64,000 nt of DNA from an uncultured Methylophaga sp. (GCF_947259025.1 NZ_CAMYKO010000002.1:1-64000); one strand, 5' to 3'. Positions 36,408 to 46,000 are shown, counted from the stretch's first letter. Made by a program: numbers and translations. Notes: generated by a model not told the origin, from the letters alone.

Positions 36408-39299
36408 ATGAAACTGACCAAACGCTCTGCTACGTCCGTTAACAGCGATGGCGTTAATCGCCGCGCCTTCCTCAGAGGCTCCGGTATCGCAGCCGGTGGC
36501 GCCGCTTTTATGTCGATGTTACCGCCGGCGATGATGCAAAAGGCCGATGCCGCCGAGGGCAAACGCCATAGTTACGATGAAGGCGAAATCACTACCAAAC
36601 GCAGTGTTTGCACTCACTGTAGTGTCGGCTGTGGTGTCGTTGCCGAAGTACAAAACGGCGTCTGGATTGGTCAGGAACCCAGTTTTGAGCATCCCTTCAA
36701 CCTCGGTTCGCACTGCGCTAAAGGCGCCTCGGTGCGTGAGCACGGCCATGGCGATAAACGGCTTAAATACCCGCTGAAAAAAGTTGCCGGCCAATGGCAG
36801 CGTATTTCCTGGGAACAGGCGATTGAAGAGATCGGCGACCAGATGCTGTCGATCCGCGAAGAATCCGGTCCTGACTCCGTCTACTGGCTGGGCAGTGCCA
36901 AGTATTCCAATGAACAGGCATATCTGTTCCGAAAATTTGCTTCGCTGTGGGGCACCAACAATGTCGACCATCAGGCGCGGATCTGTCACTCGACCACCGT
37001 TGCCGGGGTAGCCAATACCTGGGGCTACGGGGCGATGACCAACTCCTACAACGATATTCATAATTCCAAGGCGATCTTCATTATCGGTGCCAATCCGGCC
37101 GAGGCGCATCCGGTATCGCTGCAGCATATCTTCCGCGGTAAAGAGCGCGGCGCACCGCTGATTGTGGTGGACCCGCGGATGACCCGCACCGCGGCGCATG
37201 CTGATCAGTTTATCCGTATCCGTCCCGGTACTGATGTACCGTTTGTCTGGGGCATGCTCTGGCATATCTTTGAAAACGGCTGGGAAGATAAGGAATTTAT
37301 CCGCCAGCGGGTGTACGGCATGGACGAAATCCGCAAGGAAGTCGCCAAATGGACGCCATCCGAAGTGGAACGCGTCACCGGTGCCAAGGAAGAAGCCGTT
37401 TATCAGGCGGCTAAAACCATGGCCGAGCATCGTCCTGGCACCTTTGTCTGGTGCATGGGCGGTACCCAGCACACCATTGGTAACAACAACACCCGTGCCT
37501 ACTGCGTATTCCAGCTGGCACTCGGCAACATGGGCGTTTCCGGCGGTGGTACCAATATCTTCCGCGGTCATGACAATGTGCAGGGGGCGACTGACCTGGG
37601 TGTGTTGTCACACACTTTACCCGGCTACTATGGCCTCACCGAAGGCGCCTGGCAACACTGGGCCAGGGTCTGGGATATCGATTTTGACTGGCTGAAAAAC
37701 CAGTTTGACCAGAAAGTGCATGAGCCTGAGGCCGGTATGGGCGAAGAGGGCCCGACAGCACCCGGCCAGTCACCGATGTATACTAACGGTATTCCGGTTT
37801 CACGCTGGATAGACGGGGTGCTGGAAGACAAAGAAAACATTGCGCAGAACGAAATTATCCGTGCCATGGTATTGTGGGGGCACGCGCCCAACAGCCAGAC
37901 CCGCGGCCCGGAAATGAAAGCAGCCATGGAAAAGCTGGATATGTTGGTTATTGTCGATCCGTATCCAACGGTATCGGCGGTAATGAATGACCGTACCGAC
38001 GGGGTTTACTTACTACCTGCCGCTACCCAGTTTGAAACTTACGGTTCAGTGACTTCATCCAACCGTTCGGTTCAGTGGCGTGAGCAGATTATCGATCCCC
38101 TGTTCGAGTCTCTGCCCGATCACACCATCATCTACAAGTTTGCCAAGAAATTCGGCTTTGCCGACAAGCTGTGCAAACACATTGCGGTCAATGGTGAAGA
38201 GCCGCTGGTGGAGGATATCACCCGCGAATTCAACCGTGGTATGTGGACGGTTGGCTACACCGGTCAGTCACCGGAGCGGATGAAACTGCAGCAGCAAAAT
38301 CTGCATACCTTTGATAAAACCACCTTACGTGCCCAGGGTGGGCCTTGTGATGGCGAGTATTACGGTCTGCCGTGGCCTTGCTGGGGTACACCGGAAATGA
38401 AACACCCGGGCAGCCCGATTTTGTATGACACCTCGGTGCCGGTGAAAGAGGGCGGTCTGCCATTCCGCGCCCGTTTCGGTGTTGAGCGCGATGGTGTCAA
38501 CCTGCTGGCTGAAGACTCATTCACCAAAGACTCTGATATCGAGGATGGTTATCCTGAGTTCACCGCCGATATGCTGAAAGAACTCGGCTGGTGGAATGAT
38601 TTAACGCCGGCAGAACAACAGGCTGCCGAAGGTAAAAACTGGAAAACCGACTTGTCCGGCGGTATCCAGCGGGTGGTGATCAACCACGGCTGTGCACCTT
38701 ACGGTAATGCCAAGGCCCGCGCGATTGTCTGGCAGTTCCCGGATCCGGTGCCGATTCACCGTGAGGCGCTTTACACCAACCGCTATGACCTGGTGAAAGA
38801 ATTCCCGACCTATGAGGATCGCCGTAGTTTCTATCGTCTGCCAACCCGTTACGGTTCGATCCAGGCCAAGGATTTCAGCCAGGACTTCCCGCTGCTGATG
38901 ACCAGCGGCCGCCTGGTGGAATATGAAGGTGGCGGTGATGAAACCCGCTCCAACCCCTGGCTGGCGGAACTGCAGCAGGATATGTTCATTGAGATGCATC
39001 CTGCCGATGCCAATAACGTCGGCGTCACGCACCAGGATATGGTCTGGGTGGATGGCCCCGAAGGCGGTTCCATCAAGGTCATGGCGTTTGTCACTGAGCG
39101 GGTCAGCCGTGGTGAAGTATTTATGCCCTTCCACTTTGGTGGCCATTACCAGGGGCAGGATTTGCGGGATAAATATCCGGAAGGCACCGATCCGCATGTG
39201 CTGGGTGAGTCCTGTAACGTTGTGTTCACCTACGGCTACGATTCCGTGACCATGATGCAGGAGACCAAAGTGTCGCTGTGTCGGGTCAGAGCAGCTTAA
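36408..39299 (+). CDS. fdhA: Periplasmic formate dehydrogenase, molybdopterin catalytic subunit
   Basis: 963 residues. Tat signal with R18-R19 in NRRAFLRGSG. The N-terminal 4Fe-4S site is CTHCSVGCGVV with a later Cys in GSHCAKGA; the molybdopterin domains follow. The active-site residue is Cys in ARICHSTTV, where selenocysteine sits in E. coli FdnG, with the His beside it conserved. The C-terminal dinucleotide-binding domain ends near SLCRVRAA. It oxidises periplasmic formate to CO2 and passes electrons to the beta subunit. Whether Mo or W is bound cannot be read from sequence. Confidence 0.95.
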   Translation: MKLTKRSATSVNSDGVNRRAFLRGSGIAAGGAAFMSMLPPAMMQKADAAEGKRHSYDEGEITTKRSVCTHCSVGCGVVAEVQNGVWIGQEPSFEHPFNLGSHCAKGASVREHGHGDKRLKYPLKKVAGQWQRISWEQAIEEIGDQMLSIREESGPDSVYWLGSAKYSNEQAYLFRKFASLWGTNNVDHQARICHSTTVAGVANTWGYGAMTNSYNDIHNSKAIFIIGANPAEAHPVSLQHIFRGKERGAPLIVVDPRMTRTAAHADQFIRIRPGTDVPFVWGMLWHIFENGWEDKEFIRQRVYGMDEIRKEVAKWTPSEVERVTGAKEEAVYQAAKTMAEHRPGTFVWCMGGTQHTIGNNNTRAYCVFQLALGNMGVSGGGTNIFRGHDNVQGATDLGVLSHTLPGYYGLTEGAWQHWARVWDIDFDWLKNQFDQKVHEPEAGMGEEGPTAPGQSPMYTNGIPVSRWIDGVLEDKENIAQNEIIRAMVLWGHAPNSQTRGPEMKAAMEKLDMLVIVDPYPTVSAVMNDRTDGVYLLPAATQFETYGSVTSSNRSVQWREQIIDPLFESLPDHTIIYKFAKKFGFADKLCKHIAVNGEEPLVEDITREFNRGMWTVGYTGQSPERMKLQQQNLHTFDKTTLRAQGGPCDGEYYGLPWPCWGTPEMKHPGSPILYDTSVPVKEGGLPFRARFGVERDGVNLLAEDSFTKDSDIEDGYPEFTADMLKELGWWNDLTPAEQQAAEGKNWKTDLSGGIQRVVINHGCAPYGNAKARAIVWQFPDPVPIHREALYTNRYDLVKEFPTYEDRRSFYRLPTRYGSIQAKDFSQDFPLLMTSGRLVEYEGGGDETRSNPWLAELQQDMFIEMHPADANNVGVTHQDMVWVDGPEGGSIKVMAFVTERVSRGEVFMPFHFGGHYQGQDLRDKYPEGTDPHVLGESCNVVFTYGYDSVTMMQETKVSLCRVRAA

Positions 39300-39317
39300 G
39301 ACTGAAGAGGTTTAATC

Positions 39318-39902
39318 ATGGCTCGAATGAAGTTTTTATGTGATGCCGAACGTTGTATCGAATGCAACGCCTGTGTCACAGCCTGTAAAAACGAGCATGA
39401 AGTGCCCTGGGGGGTAAACCGTCGCCGGGTGGTGACCATCGACGACGGCTTGCAGGAAGAAAAGTCCATTTCAGTGGCTTGTATGCATTGTACTGATGCG
39501 CCCTGTCAGGCGGTTTGTCCGGTGGATTGTTTCTACACCACCGAAGACGGCCTGGTGCTGCATGACAAAGATATCTGCATCGGTTGTGGTTACTGCTTCT
39601 ACGCCTGTCCGTTCGGCGCACCGCAATATCCACAAGAAGGCGCTTTTGGTGCCCGCGGAAAAATGGATAAATGCACTTTCTGCGCTGGTGGCCCGGAAGA
39701 GGATAATTCCCAGGAAGAACTGAATAAATACGGTCGCAACCGCCTTGCCGAGGGGAAGTTGCCGCTGTGTGCCGAAATGTGTTCCACCAAGGCCCTACTC
39801 GCCGGTGATGGTGATATTGTCGCTGATCTTTTCCGCAGCCGGGTCGTGCGCCGGGGCGGGCGTCCTGACAACTGGGGCTGGGGAACAGCCTACAAGGCCT
39901 GA
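39318..39902 (+). CDS. fdhB: Formate dehydrogenase iron-sulfur (beta) subunit
   Basis: 194 residues. Cysteine groups for four 4Fe-4S clusters: CIECNACVTACKNEH, CMHCTDAPCQAVCPVDC, CIGCGYCFYACPFGA and the widely spaced set KCTFC...CAEMCSTKAL. No membrane helix at the C-terminus, so it relies on the gamma subunit for anchoring. It conducts electrons from FdhA to the cytochrome b subunit. AAGAGG precedes the start; a small lipoprotein gene follows after 3 nt. Confidence 0.95.
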   Translation: MARMKFLCDAERCIECNACVTACKNEHEVPWGVNRRRVVTIDDGLQEEKSISVACMHCTDAPCQAVCPVDCFYTTEDGLVLHDKDICIGCGYCFYACPFGAPQYPQEGAFGARGKMDKCTFCAGGPEEDNSQEELNKYGRNRLAEGKLPLCAEMCSTKALLAGDGDIVADLFRSRVVRRGGRPDNWGWGTAYKA

Positions 39903-39905
39903 GCC

Positions 39906-40085
39906 ATGAGATTGTTACTGACTGTTTTCTTATTTTTGGGGCTGACAGCCTGTTACGAAGACACAGATGTCACGCTGCACGAGCCGGGTGTCTACAAAGG
40001 CAGCGAGGATGAGCACGCGATGTCGGCTGAAGAGCGGGCTGATATTCTGGCAAAACGATTCAATCAGGTTCAAACCGATCGCTAG
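39906..40085 (+). CDS. Small lipoprotein of the formate dehydrogenase operon
   Basis: 59 residues beginning MRLLLTVFLFLGLTACYED: a signal peptide with lipobox L-T-A-C, Cys at 16 as lipidation site. The mature part contains HEPGVYKGSEDE and a basic end KRFNQVQTDR. It is embedded between fdhB (3 nt) and fdhC (10 nt) on the same strand, so it is almost certainly translated with them. It overlaps a spurious upstream extension of the fdhC frame. Function unknown; an assembly or docking role at the periplasmic face is a guess. Confidence 0.8.
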   Translation: MRLLLTVFLFLGLTACYEDTDVTLHEPGVYKGSEDEHAMSAEERADILAKRFNQVQTDR

Positions 40086-40095
40086 CGGAGGCGCA

Positions 40096-41106
40096 ATGGC
40101 AGGGGCAGGCGCATTGAATAAACGCAAGAAATTGATGCTCTGGACCAGCGTGCTGATGCTGCTGGCCATTTTTGTATTGCCAATGAGTGGTTATCTGTTC
40201 ACTGCCACCCAGGCCGAACAGCAGGCTGAAGCCACCAATCCGCGGTCTGACACCTGGCGTCAGGTTAGGCAGGGCAATGAAGGATATACCGCGGTTCAGG
40301 GACGGGAAACGAATGAACTGATCCAGGGCAGTGGTGAAACCTGGCGCCAGGTGCGCAACGGGCCGCTGGCGACCTATGGCAGCTGGTTACTGGGCTTTAT
40401 ATTACTGGCCATCCTCACATTTTATATTGCCCGTGGCCGGGTTGAACTGACGCATCCTCGCACCGGTGAAACCGTCGAGCGCTGGACCCTCAATGAGCGT
40501 CGTCTGCACTGGACCACGGCGATTCTGTTTATCGTTCTGGGTATCACCGGCCTCAGTTTGCTGTACGGCCGTCATGTCCTGATTCCGCTGATGGGCTATC
40601 CCGGTTTTTCTGTTTATGCTGCCGGCGCCAAGTGGCTGCACAACATTCTGGGCCCGGTATTCATGATCGCTTTGTTCACCATTCTGGTGAAGTTTTTCAG
40701 ACATAACTTTATCAACAAGGTGGACATCGAGTGGTTCAAGGCTTTCGGTGGCATGGTGGGTGATAAGCACCCCTCAGCCGGCCGCATGAATGGCGGCGAA
40801 AAAGTCTGGTACTGGACGCTGGCCACCGCCGGTGTGGCTCTGTGTCTGTCCGGGCTGGTGCTGGATTTCCCCAACTTTGATCAGGAACGCGAAGTGATCC
40901 AACTGGCCCACGTCATCCACCTGGTGACGGCGCTGGTGTTGCTGGCATTCTCTTTCGGCCACATCTACATCGGCACTATCGGCACTGAAGGTGCACTGGA
41001 AGGAATGACCAGCGGGCAGGTGGATGTGACCTGGGCCCGGCAACATCACGATCTGTGGCTGGAAGAAAAACAACAAGCCGAGCGGCAAAATCAGCAAAAA
41101 GACTAA
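40096..41106 (+). CDS. fdhC: Formate dehydrogenase cytochrome b (gamma) subunit
   Basis: 336 residues from ATG 40096, chosen because GGAGG lies 4 nt upstream spacing-wise well placed and longer frames overlap the lipoprotein gene. A first membrane helix (WTSVLMLLAIFVLPMSGYLF), then a periplasmic stretch with LIQGSGETWRQVRNGPL, typical of FDH gamma subunits, then four helices with haem-ligand candidates in RRLHWTTAILF, KWLHNILGP and HVIHLVTALVLLAFSFGHIYIG. It anchors the complex and transfers electrons to the quinone pool. Final gene of the operon. Confidence 0.93.
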   Translation: MAGAGALNKRKKLMLWTSVLMLLAIFVLPMSGYLFTATQAEQQAEATNPRSDTWRQVRQGNEGYTAVQGRETNELIQGSGETWRQVRNGPLATYGSWLLGFILLAILTFYIARGRVELTHPRTGETVERWTLNERRLHWTTAILFIVLGITGLSLLYGRHVLIPLMGYPGFSVYAAGAKWLHNILGPVFMIALFTILVKFFRHNFINKVDIEWFKAFGGMVGDKHPSAGRMNGGEKVWYWTLATAGVALCLSGLVLDFPNFDQEREVIQLAHVIHLVTALVLLAFSFGHIYIGTIGTEGALEGMTSGQVDVTWARQHHDLWLEEKQQAERQNQQKD

Positions 41107-41486
41107 ATTTGCGCAAAATGACATAAATGACTAGTGTTCACGGCCAAATATGTCGTCACTGTGCCACTTATTTTGCTAGATAAATCAGTTTTTTGCCGCG
41201 AACCCGGCAGAACTACCACTTTTTAGTAGTATCAATGACTTACAAAATCCACTAGTTTTTGAATATGCACAAGAAAGGTGCTTTAACAGCTTTATGCATG
41301 AAATAGGTGCACCGTTGCCACTGAACAAAGCATTGAAAATGCACCAAAAAAAGGCAAATGGTTGTTTTAAAATAAGTTATAGGGCATAGATGACTTCATT
41401 GTAAAACTAAGTCGTGCTAGCTTTTGTCTGTTTAACTAGTACTAGAAATGCCAATGAAGGCATAGATTGAGAGAGAGACCTTATCC
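41107..41486. other. 380-nt promoter region between the two formate dehydrogenase loci
   Basis: A/T-rich, no gene, no terminator with a T-run found after fdhC. It contains the half-site array at 41266-41345. I found no -24/-12 element. A possible but poor sigma-70 pair is TTGTTT at 41362 with CATAGA at 41385. Confidence 0.55.
41266..41345. promoter_or_regulatory. Array of TGCACC/GGTGCA half-sites before the NAD-linked formate dehydrogenase
   Basis: TGCACA-AGAAA-GGTGCT (41266-41282) is a near match to a dyad TGCACY-N5-GGTGCA; the palindrome GGTGCACC is at 41306-41313 and TGCACC at 41340-41345. The dyad form resembles the NtrC-type enhancer consensus, but no sigma-54 promoter was seen, so another regulator is possible. 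Confidence 0.45.
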
Positions 41487-43187
41487 ATGAGTGGTCAGCA
41501 GCGTATCAGTGCACAGAAGCTGGGCAAAGAGCTCAAACTTCCACGCGCCGTCAATAAGGGCAGACAGGTTGAACCCAAGGCTTTGGCCGAGGTTCAGGCC
41601 CTGCTGGGTGAGGAATCCCGGCAAAAAGACCTGTTAATCGAACATTTGCACAAAATACAGGATACTTATAAATACATTTCGGCAAGCCACCTTGTAGCGC
41701 TGGCCCATGAAATGAAATTATCCCGTGCCGAGGTCTACGAAGTCGCCACCTTCTATCATCATTTTGATGTCATCAAAGAAGATCAGACACCGCCCCCACA
41801 ACTGACCGTCAGAGTCTGTGATTCGATGACCTGCGAGATGTTGGGCGCTGATGAATTGGTTGATTCGCTGGAGCAAGGCTTGGGTGAGGATGTGCGGGTG
41901 CAACGTGTCCCCTGCATTGGCCGTTGTGACAGCGCTCCGGTCGCAGTCGTCGGCATGAATCCTGTGCCCCACGCTGACACCGCAAAAGTCGCTGAACGGG
42001 TCGAACAGAAACAGATACAGCCGGAAACCATCGAGCCGATCCTTTTTGAGCCATACATCGCCCAGGGCGGTTACAACACCTACAAGCTGTGCATGGAAGG
42101 CCAGTTTGATGTAGAGAAAGTACTCGACACCATGGACGACTCTGGCCTGCGTGGTCTGGGTGGTGCCGGTTTCCCGGTCGGGCGTAAATGGCGCATTGTC
42201 AGAGACCAGCCGGCGCCCAAGCTGATGGCCGTCAATATCGATGAAGGCGAGCCCGGCACTTTCAAAGATAAATATTTCCTCGACCGCGACCCGCACTGTT
42301 TCCTGGAAGGCTGTTTGATTGCTGCATGGGCAGTAGGGATTGATGAAATTTATATTTACCTGCGTGATGAATACGCCGCGATCCGCGAAATGCTGGAAAA
42401 GGAAATGGCAAAACTGATTGCCAACCCGCCAGTGGAGAATATGCCCAAACTGCATCTGCGCCGCGGTGCCGGTGCCTATATCTGCGGTGAAGAATCGGCC
42501 ATGATTGAGTCGATTGAAGGCAAGCGCGGCATGCCGCGTCTGCGTCCGCCCTACGTGGCCCAGGTTGGCCTGTTTGGCAGACCGACGCTGGAACACAACA
42601 TGGAGTCACTTTACTGGGTACGCGATATCCTGGAAAAAGGGCCGCAATGCCTGACTGATCACGGCCGCAATGGCCGCACCGGTCTGCGTGCGTTTTCGGT
42701 CAGTGGCCGCGTCAATAAGCCGGGCGTGCATCTTGCACCTGCCGGTATCACCATGCGCGAGCTGATTGATGAATACTGTGAAGGCATGCAGCAAGGCCAT
42801 GAGTTTTACGGTTACTTCCCGGGCGGTGCCTCAGGCGGCATCCTGCCAGCATCGATGGGCGATGTTCCGCTGGATTTCGATACCCTCAATGAGTATGGCT
42901 GCTTTATCGGCTCAGCCGCGATTGTGGTGTTTTCAGATCAGGATAAAGCGCGGGAACTGGCGGTGAATGCAATGCGATTCTTTGAAGATGAATCCTGTGG
43001 CCAGTGCACCCCATGCCGCGTGGGCACGGCCAAGGCAGTCACCCTGATGAAAGAGAAACAATGGGATCAGGACTTGCTTGAAGAGTTATCACAGGTAATG
43101 GTTGATGCCTCTATCTGTGGCCTCGGCCAGGCAGCACCAAACCCGCTGCGCTGTGTAATCAAGTACTTCCCTGAGGAGTTGAAATAA
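41487..43187 (+). CDS. fdh1B: NAD-linked formate dehydrogenase beta subunit (NuoE-NuoF fusion, FDH1 type)
   Basis: 566 residues. The N-terminal 190 residues are NuoE-like with the 2Fe-2S cysteines in VCDSMTCEMLG and RVPCIGRCDSAP. The rest is NuoF-like: FMN site GLRGLGGAGFPVGRKW, NADH site GAGAYICGEESAMIESIEG, and the 4Fe-4S ligands in ESCGQCTPCRVG plus CGLGQAAPNP. It receives electrons from the alpha subunit and reduces NAD. The NuoE-NuoF fusion and its partner match the tungsten FDH1 of Methylobacterium. GAGAGAGAC precedes the ATG. Its stop overlaps the alpha start by one base. Confidence 0.94.
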   Translation: MSGQQRISAQKLGKELKLPRAVNKGRQVEPKALAEVQALLGEESRQKDLLIEHLHKIQDTYKYISASHLVALAHEMKLSRAEVYEVATFYHHFDVIKEDQTPPPQLTVRVCDSMTCEMLGADELVDSLEQGLGEDVRVQRVPCIGRCDSAPVAVVGMNPVPHADTAKVAERVEQKQIQPETIEPILFEPYIAQGGYNTYKLCMEGQFDVEKVLDTMDDSGLRGLGGAGFPVGRKWRIVRDQPAPKLMAVNIDEGEPGTFKDKYFLDRDPHCFLEGCLIAAWAVGIDEIYIYLRDEYAAIREMLEKEMAKLIANPPVENMPKLHLRRGAGAYICGEESAMIESIEGKRGMPRLRPPYVAQVGLFGRPTLEHNMESLYWVRDILEKGPQCLTDHGRNGRTGLRAFSVSGRVNKPGVHLAPAGITMRELIDEYCEGMQQGHEFYGYFPGGASGGILPASMGDVPLDFDTLNEYGCFIGSAAIVVFSDQDKARELAVNAMRFFEDESCGQCTPCRVGTAKAVTLMKEKQWDQDLLEELSQVMVDASICGLGQAAPNPLRCVIKYFPEELK

Positions 43188-45985
43188 TGGCTATCAATCC
43201 GGAAATTGAAAGCGAACTGATTGCCTTTGATCTCAACGGCAAAAAAGTCTTTGCAGAAGAAGGTGAAACCATTCTCCAGGCCGCCGAGCGCCACGGTGTG
43301 GAAATCCCCCACCTGTGCTACTCCGAAGCGCAGGGACAGGACGGTAACTGCCGCGCCTGCATGGTGGAAGTCGATGGTGAACGCGTATTAGCGCCTTCCT
43401 GCTGTCGCTATCCCAGCGAGGGCATGAAAGTCGACTCTCAGAGCAAACGTGCGCTGCATTCACAGAAAATGGTGCTGGAGATGCTCAAGGCAGATGTCTC
43501 CGAGCAGCCGCACACACTAAATTCAGAGCTCGATTACTGGGCCGGTAAACTGGATATCAGCACGCCGCGTTTCAAACCGCGTGAAAATCCTCAGGCCGAT
43601 CTCTCGCATCCGGCGATTGCCGTCAATATGGATGCCTGTATCCAGTGCACCCGCTGTGTGCGCGCCTGCCGTGATGAACAGAACAATGATGTTATCGGTC
43701 TGGCTCAGCGTGGCCATCATACCGAGATCGTGTTTGACCTCGATGATCCGATGGGTGACAGCTCCTGCGTTGCCTGTGGTGAGTGTGTTCAGGCCTGTCC
43801 GACCGGCGCCCTGATGCCGGCCAATGACGTGGCGATGGTCGAACCTGATAAAAAAGTCGATTCGGTCTGCCCTTATTGCGGTGTCGGTTGTCAGCTCACT
43901 TACAACATCAAAGATAACAAGATCCTGCATGTCGAGGGCCGCGATGGCCCGGCTAACCACGGCCGCCTCTGTGTCAAAGGCCGCTATGGTTTCGACTATG
44001 TGCATCATCCGCATCGCCTGACCAAACCGTTGATCCGCCGGGAAGATGCGCCCAAGTATCCTGATTTTGAAATGGATCCCAACGATATCGACAAGGTCTT
44101 CCGTGAAGCGAGCTGGGAAGAGGCGCTGGAATGTGCGGCCAAGGGCCTGGTTGATATCCGCGATAACAATGGCCCGCATGCGCTGGCTGGTTTCGGCAGT
44201 GCCAAAGGCAGTAACGAAGAAGCCTATTTGTTCCAGAAACTGATCCGTGTTGGCTTTAAAACCAATAACGTCGATCACTGCACCCGACTGTGTCACGCCT
44301 CATCGGTGGTGGCCCTGCTGGAGTGTCTGGGTTCCGGTGCGGTATCCAATCCGGTAGCCGATGTGGAGAAAGCCGAGGTCATCGTGCTGATCGGTGCCAA
44401 CCCGACGGTGAACCATCCGGTCGGTGCGACCTGGATGAAAAATGCCATTCGTAACGGCACCAAGCTGATCCTGATGGATCCGCGTGGCACTGAGTTACGT
44501 CGTGAAGCCAGCTATCACCTGCAGTTCAAGCCGGGCTCCGACGTGCCCATGCTCAATGCCATGATGCATACCATCGTCGAAGAAGGCCTAGTGGATGAAA
44601 GCTTTATTGCCGAGCGCACCGATGGCTTTGAGGCGATGAAGCAGCATCTGGAAAAATACACACCGGAGCTGATGGAGTCGGTCTGCGGTATTCCCGCTGA
44701 GACCCTGCGTGAAGTAGCGCGGGTTTACGCCAAGTCCAAAGGCTCAATGATTCTCTGGGGCATGGGCGTTTCCCAGCATGTTCACGGTACCGACAATGCC
44801 CGCTGCCTGATTTCGCTGGCTCTGATGACCGGTCAGATTGGCCGTCCGGGTACAGGTCTGCACCCACTGCGTGGGCAGAATAACGTGCAGGGCGCGTCCG
44901 ATATGGGCCTGATCCCGATGTGTCTGCCTGATTATGCAAGAGTGGAAGACAAGGCGGCCCGTGAAAATATGCAAAAATTGTGGGGCGGTGAAATCAGTGA
45001 CCAGACGGGGCTGACCGTGGTGGAGATCATGGATCAGATCCACGCCGGCAATCTGCATGGCATGTACATCATGGGTGAAAACCCGGCGATGTCGGATCCG
45101 GATGTGGATCATGCCCGTCAGGCCTTGTCTGAACTCAAACACCTGGTGGTGCAGGACTTGTTCCTGACCGAAACCGCCTACCTGGCTGATGTTGTATTAC
45201 CGGCTTCTGGCTTCCCCGAAAAAACCGGCACCTTCACCAATACCGACCGTCTGGTGCAACTGGGCCGTCAGGCCATTGATCCGCCGGGCGATGCCCGCCA
45301 GGATTTGTGGATCATCCAGCAGATTGCCAACCGCATGGGGCTGGACTGGCATTACAACGGCCCGGCCGATGTGTTTGCCGAAATCCGCAAGGCGGTGCCG
45401 TCTATGGCAGGCATCAACTGGGAACGTCTGGAAAATGAACATGCGGTGGTTTACCCCTGTGAGCAGGAAGGCGATCCCGGTGATCCGATTATCTTTACCG
45501 AGGACTTTCCGACTGAAAGTGGTCGCGGCAAGTTTGTGCCGGCCGATATTGTGCCGCCGGATGAGCGCCCCGACGAGGAGTTCCCGTTCGTACTGATTAC
45601 CGGCCGCATGCTGGAACACTGGCATACCGGTTCCATGACCCGTCGTTCGAACGTGCTGGACTCACTGGAGCCGGAAGCGGTAGCGACCGTCAACCCGATT
45701 ACCCTGGATGAAATTGGCGTTGAACCAGGTGAACTGATCACCATGTCCACCCGCCGGGGCAGTGTTTCGGCTATTGCCCGCGCTGATATTGGCGTGCCCA
45801 CCGGGGCCGTGTTCATGGCGTTCTGCTACTACGAAGCCGCGGTCAATAAACTGTCCAACGCGGCGCTGGATCCGGCAGCCAAGATCCCCGAGTTCAAGTA
45901 CTGTGCGGTGAAAGTCACGCCGGGTGGTGAACCGATGCAGTTTTACAGCTACGGTGGCGGTCAGTCGAATAACGTGCTGCTTTAA
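43187..45985 (+). CDS. fdh1A: NAD-linked formate dehydrogenase alpha subunit (FDH1 type)
   Basis: 932 residues, no Tat signal, so cytoplasmic. N-terminal 2Fe-2S domain (LCYSEAQGQDGNCRACMVEV, SCCRYP). The His-Cys3 cluster site of NuoG is absent from the following helix region. Two 4Fe-4S motifs come next (CIQCTRCVRACRDEQ, CVACGECVQACPTGA), then the catalytic-domain 4Fe-4S site CPYCGVGCQLTYN...LCVKGRYG and the active-site Cys in TRLCHASSVVALL. The layout and many residues agree with Methylobacterium FDH1, a tungsten enzyme; metal use here is inference. It oxidises formate to CO2 and, with the beta subunit, yields NADH. Confidence 0.94.
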   Translation: MAINPEIESELIAFDLNGKKVFAEEGETILQAAERHGVEIPHLCYSEAQGQDGNCRACMVEVDGERVLAPSCCRYPSEGMKVDSQSKRALHSQKMVLEMLKADVSEQPHTLNSELDYWAGKLDISTPRFKPRENPQADLSHPAIAVNMDACIQCTRCVRACRDEQNNDVIGLAQRGHHTEIVFDLDDPMGDSSCVACGECVQACPTGALMPANDVAMVEPDKKVDSVCPYCGVGCQLTYNIKDNKILHVEGRDGPANHGRLCVKGRYGFDYVHHPHRLTKPLIRREDAPKYPDFEMDPNDIDKVFREASWEEALECAAKGLVDIRDNNGPHALAGFGSAKGSNEEAYLFQKLIRVGFKTNNVDHCTRLCHASSVVALLECLGSGAVSNPVADVEKAEVIVLIGANPTVNHPVGATWMKNAIRNGTKLILMDPRGTELRREASYHLQFKPGSDVPMLNAMMHTIVEEGLVDESFIAERTDGFEAMKQHLEKYTPELMESVCGIPAETLREVARVYAKSKGSMILWGMGVSQHVHGTDNARCLISLALMTGQIGRPGTGLHPLRGQNNVQGASDMGLIPMCLPDYARVEDKAARENMQKLWGGEISDQTGLTVVEIMDQIHAGNLHGMYIMGENPAMSDPDVDHARQALSELKHLVVQDLFLTETAYLADVVLPASGFPEKTGTFTNTDRLVQLGRQAIDPPGDARQDLWIIQQIANRMGLDWHYNGPADVFAEIRKAVPSMAGINWERLENEHAVVYPCEQEGDPGDPIIFTEDFPTESGRGKFVPADIVPPDERPDEEFPFVLITGRMLEHWHTGSMTRRSNVLDSLEPEAVATVNPITLDEIGVEPGELITMSTRRGSVSAIARADIGVPTGAVFMAFCYYEAAVNKLSNAALDPAAKIPEFKYCAVKVTPGGEPMQFYSYGGGQSNNVLL

Positions 45986-46000
45986 GTGGCCACTTCCTCC

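Noticed and set aside
36519-37571. 350-codon minus-strand frame opposite the FDH alpha gene
   Set aside because: It is long only because of GC-biased codons in a conserved plus-strand enzyme gene; no domain is recognisable.
41107-41486. Sigma-54 promoter to go with the TGCACC half-sites
   Set aside because: No GG-N10-GC element was found between the sites and the fdh1B start, so NtrC control was not claimed.
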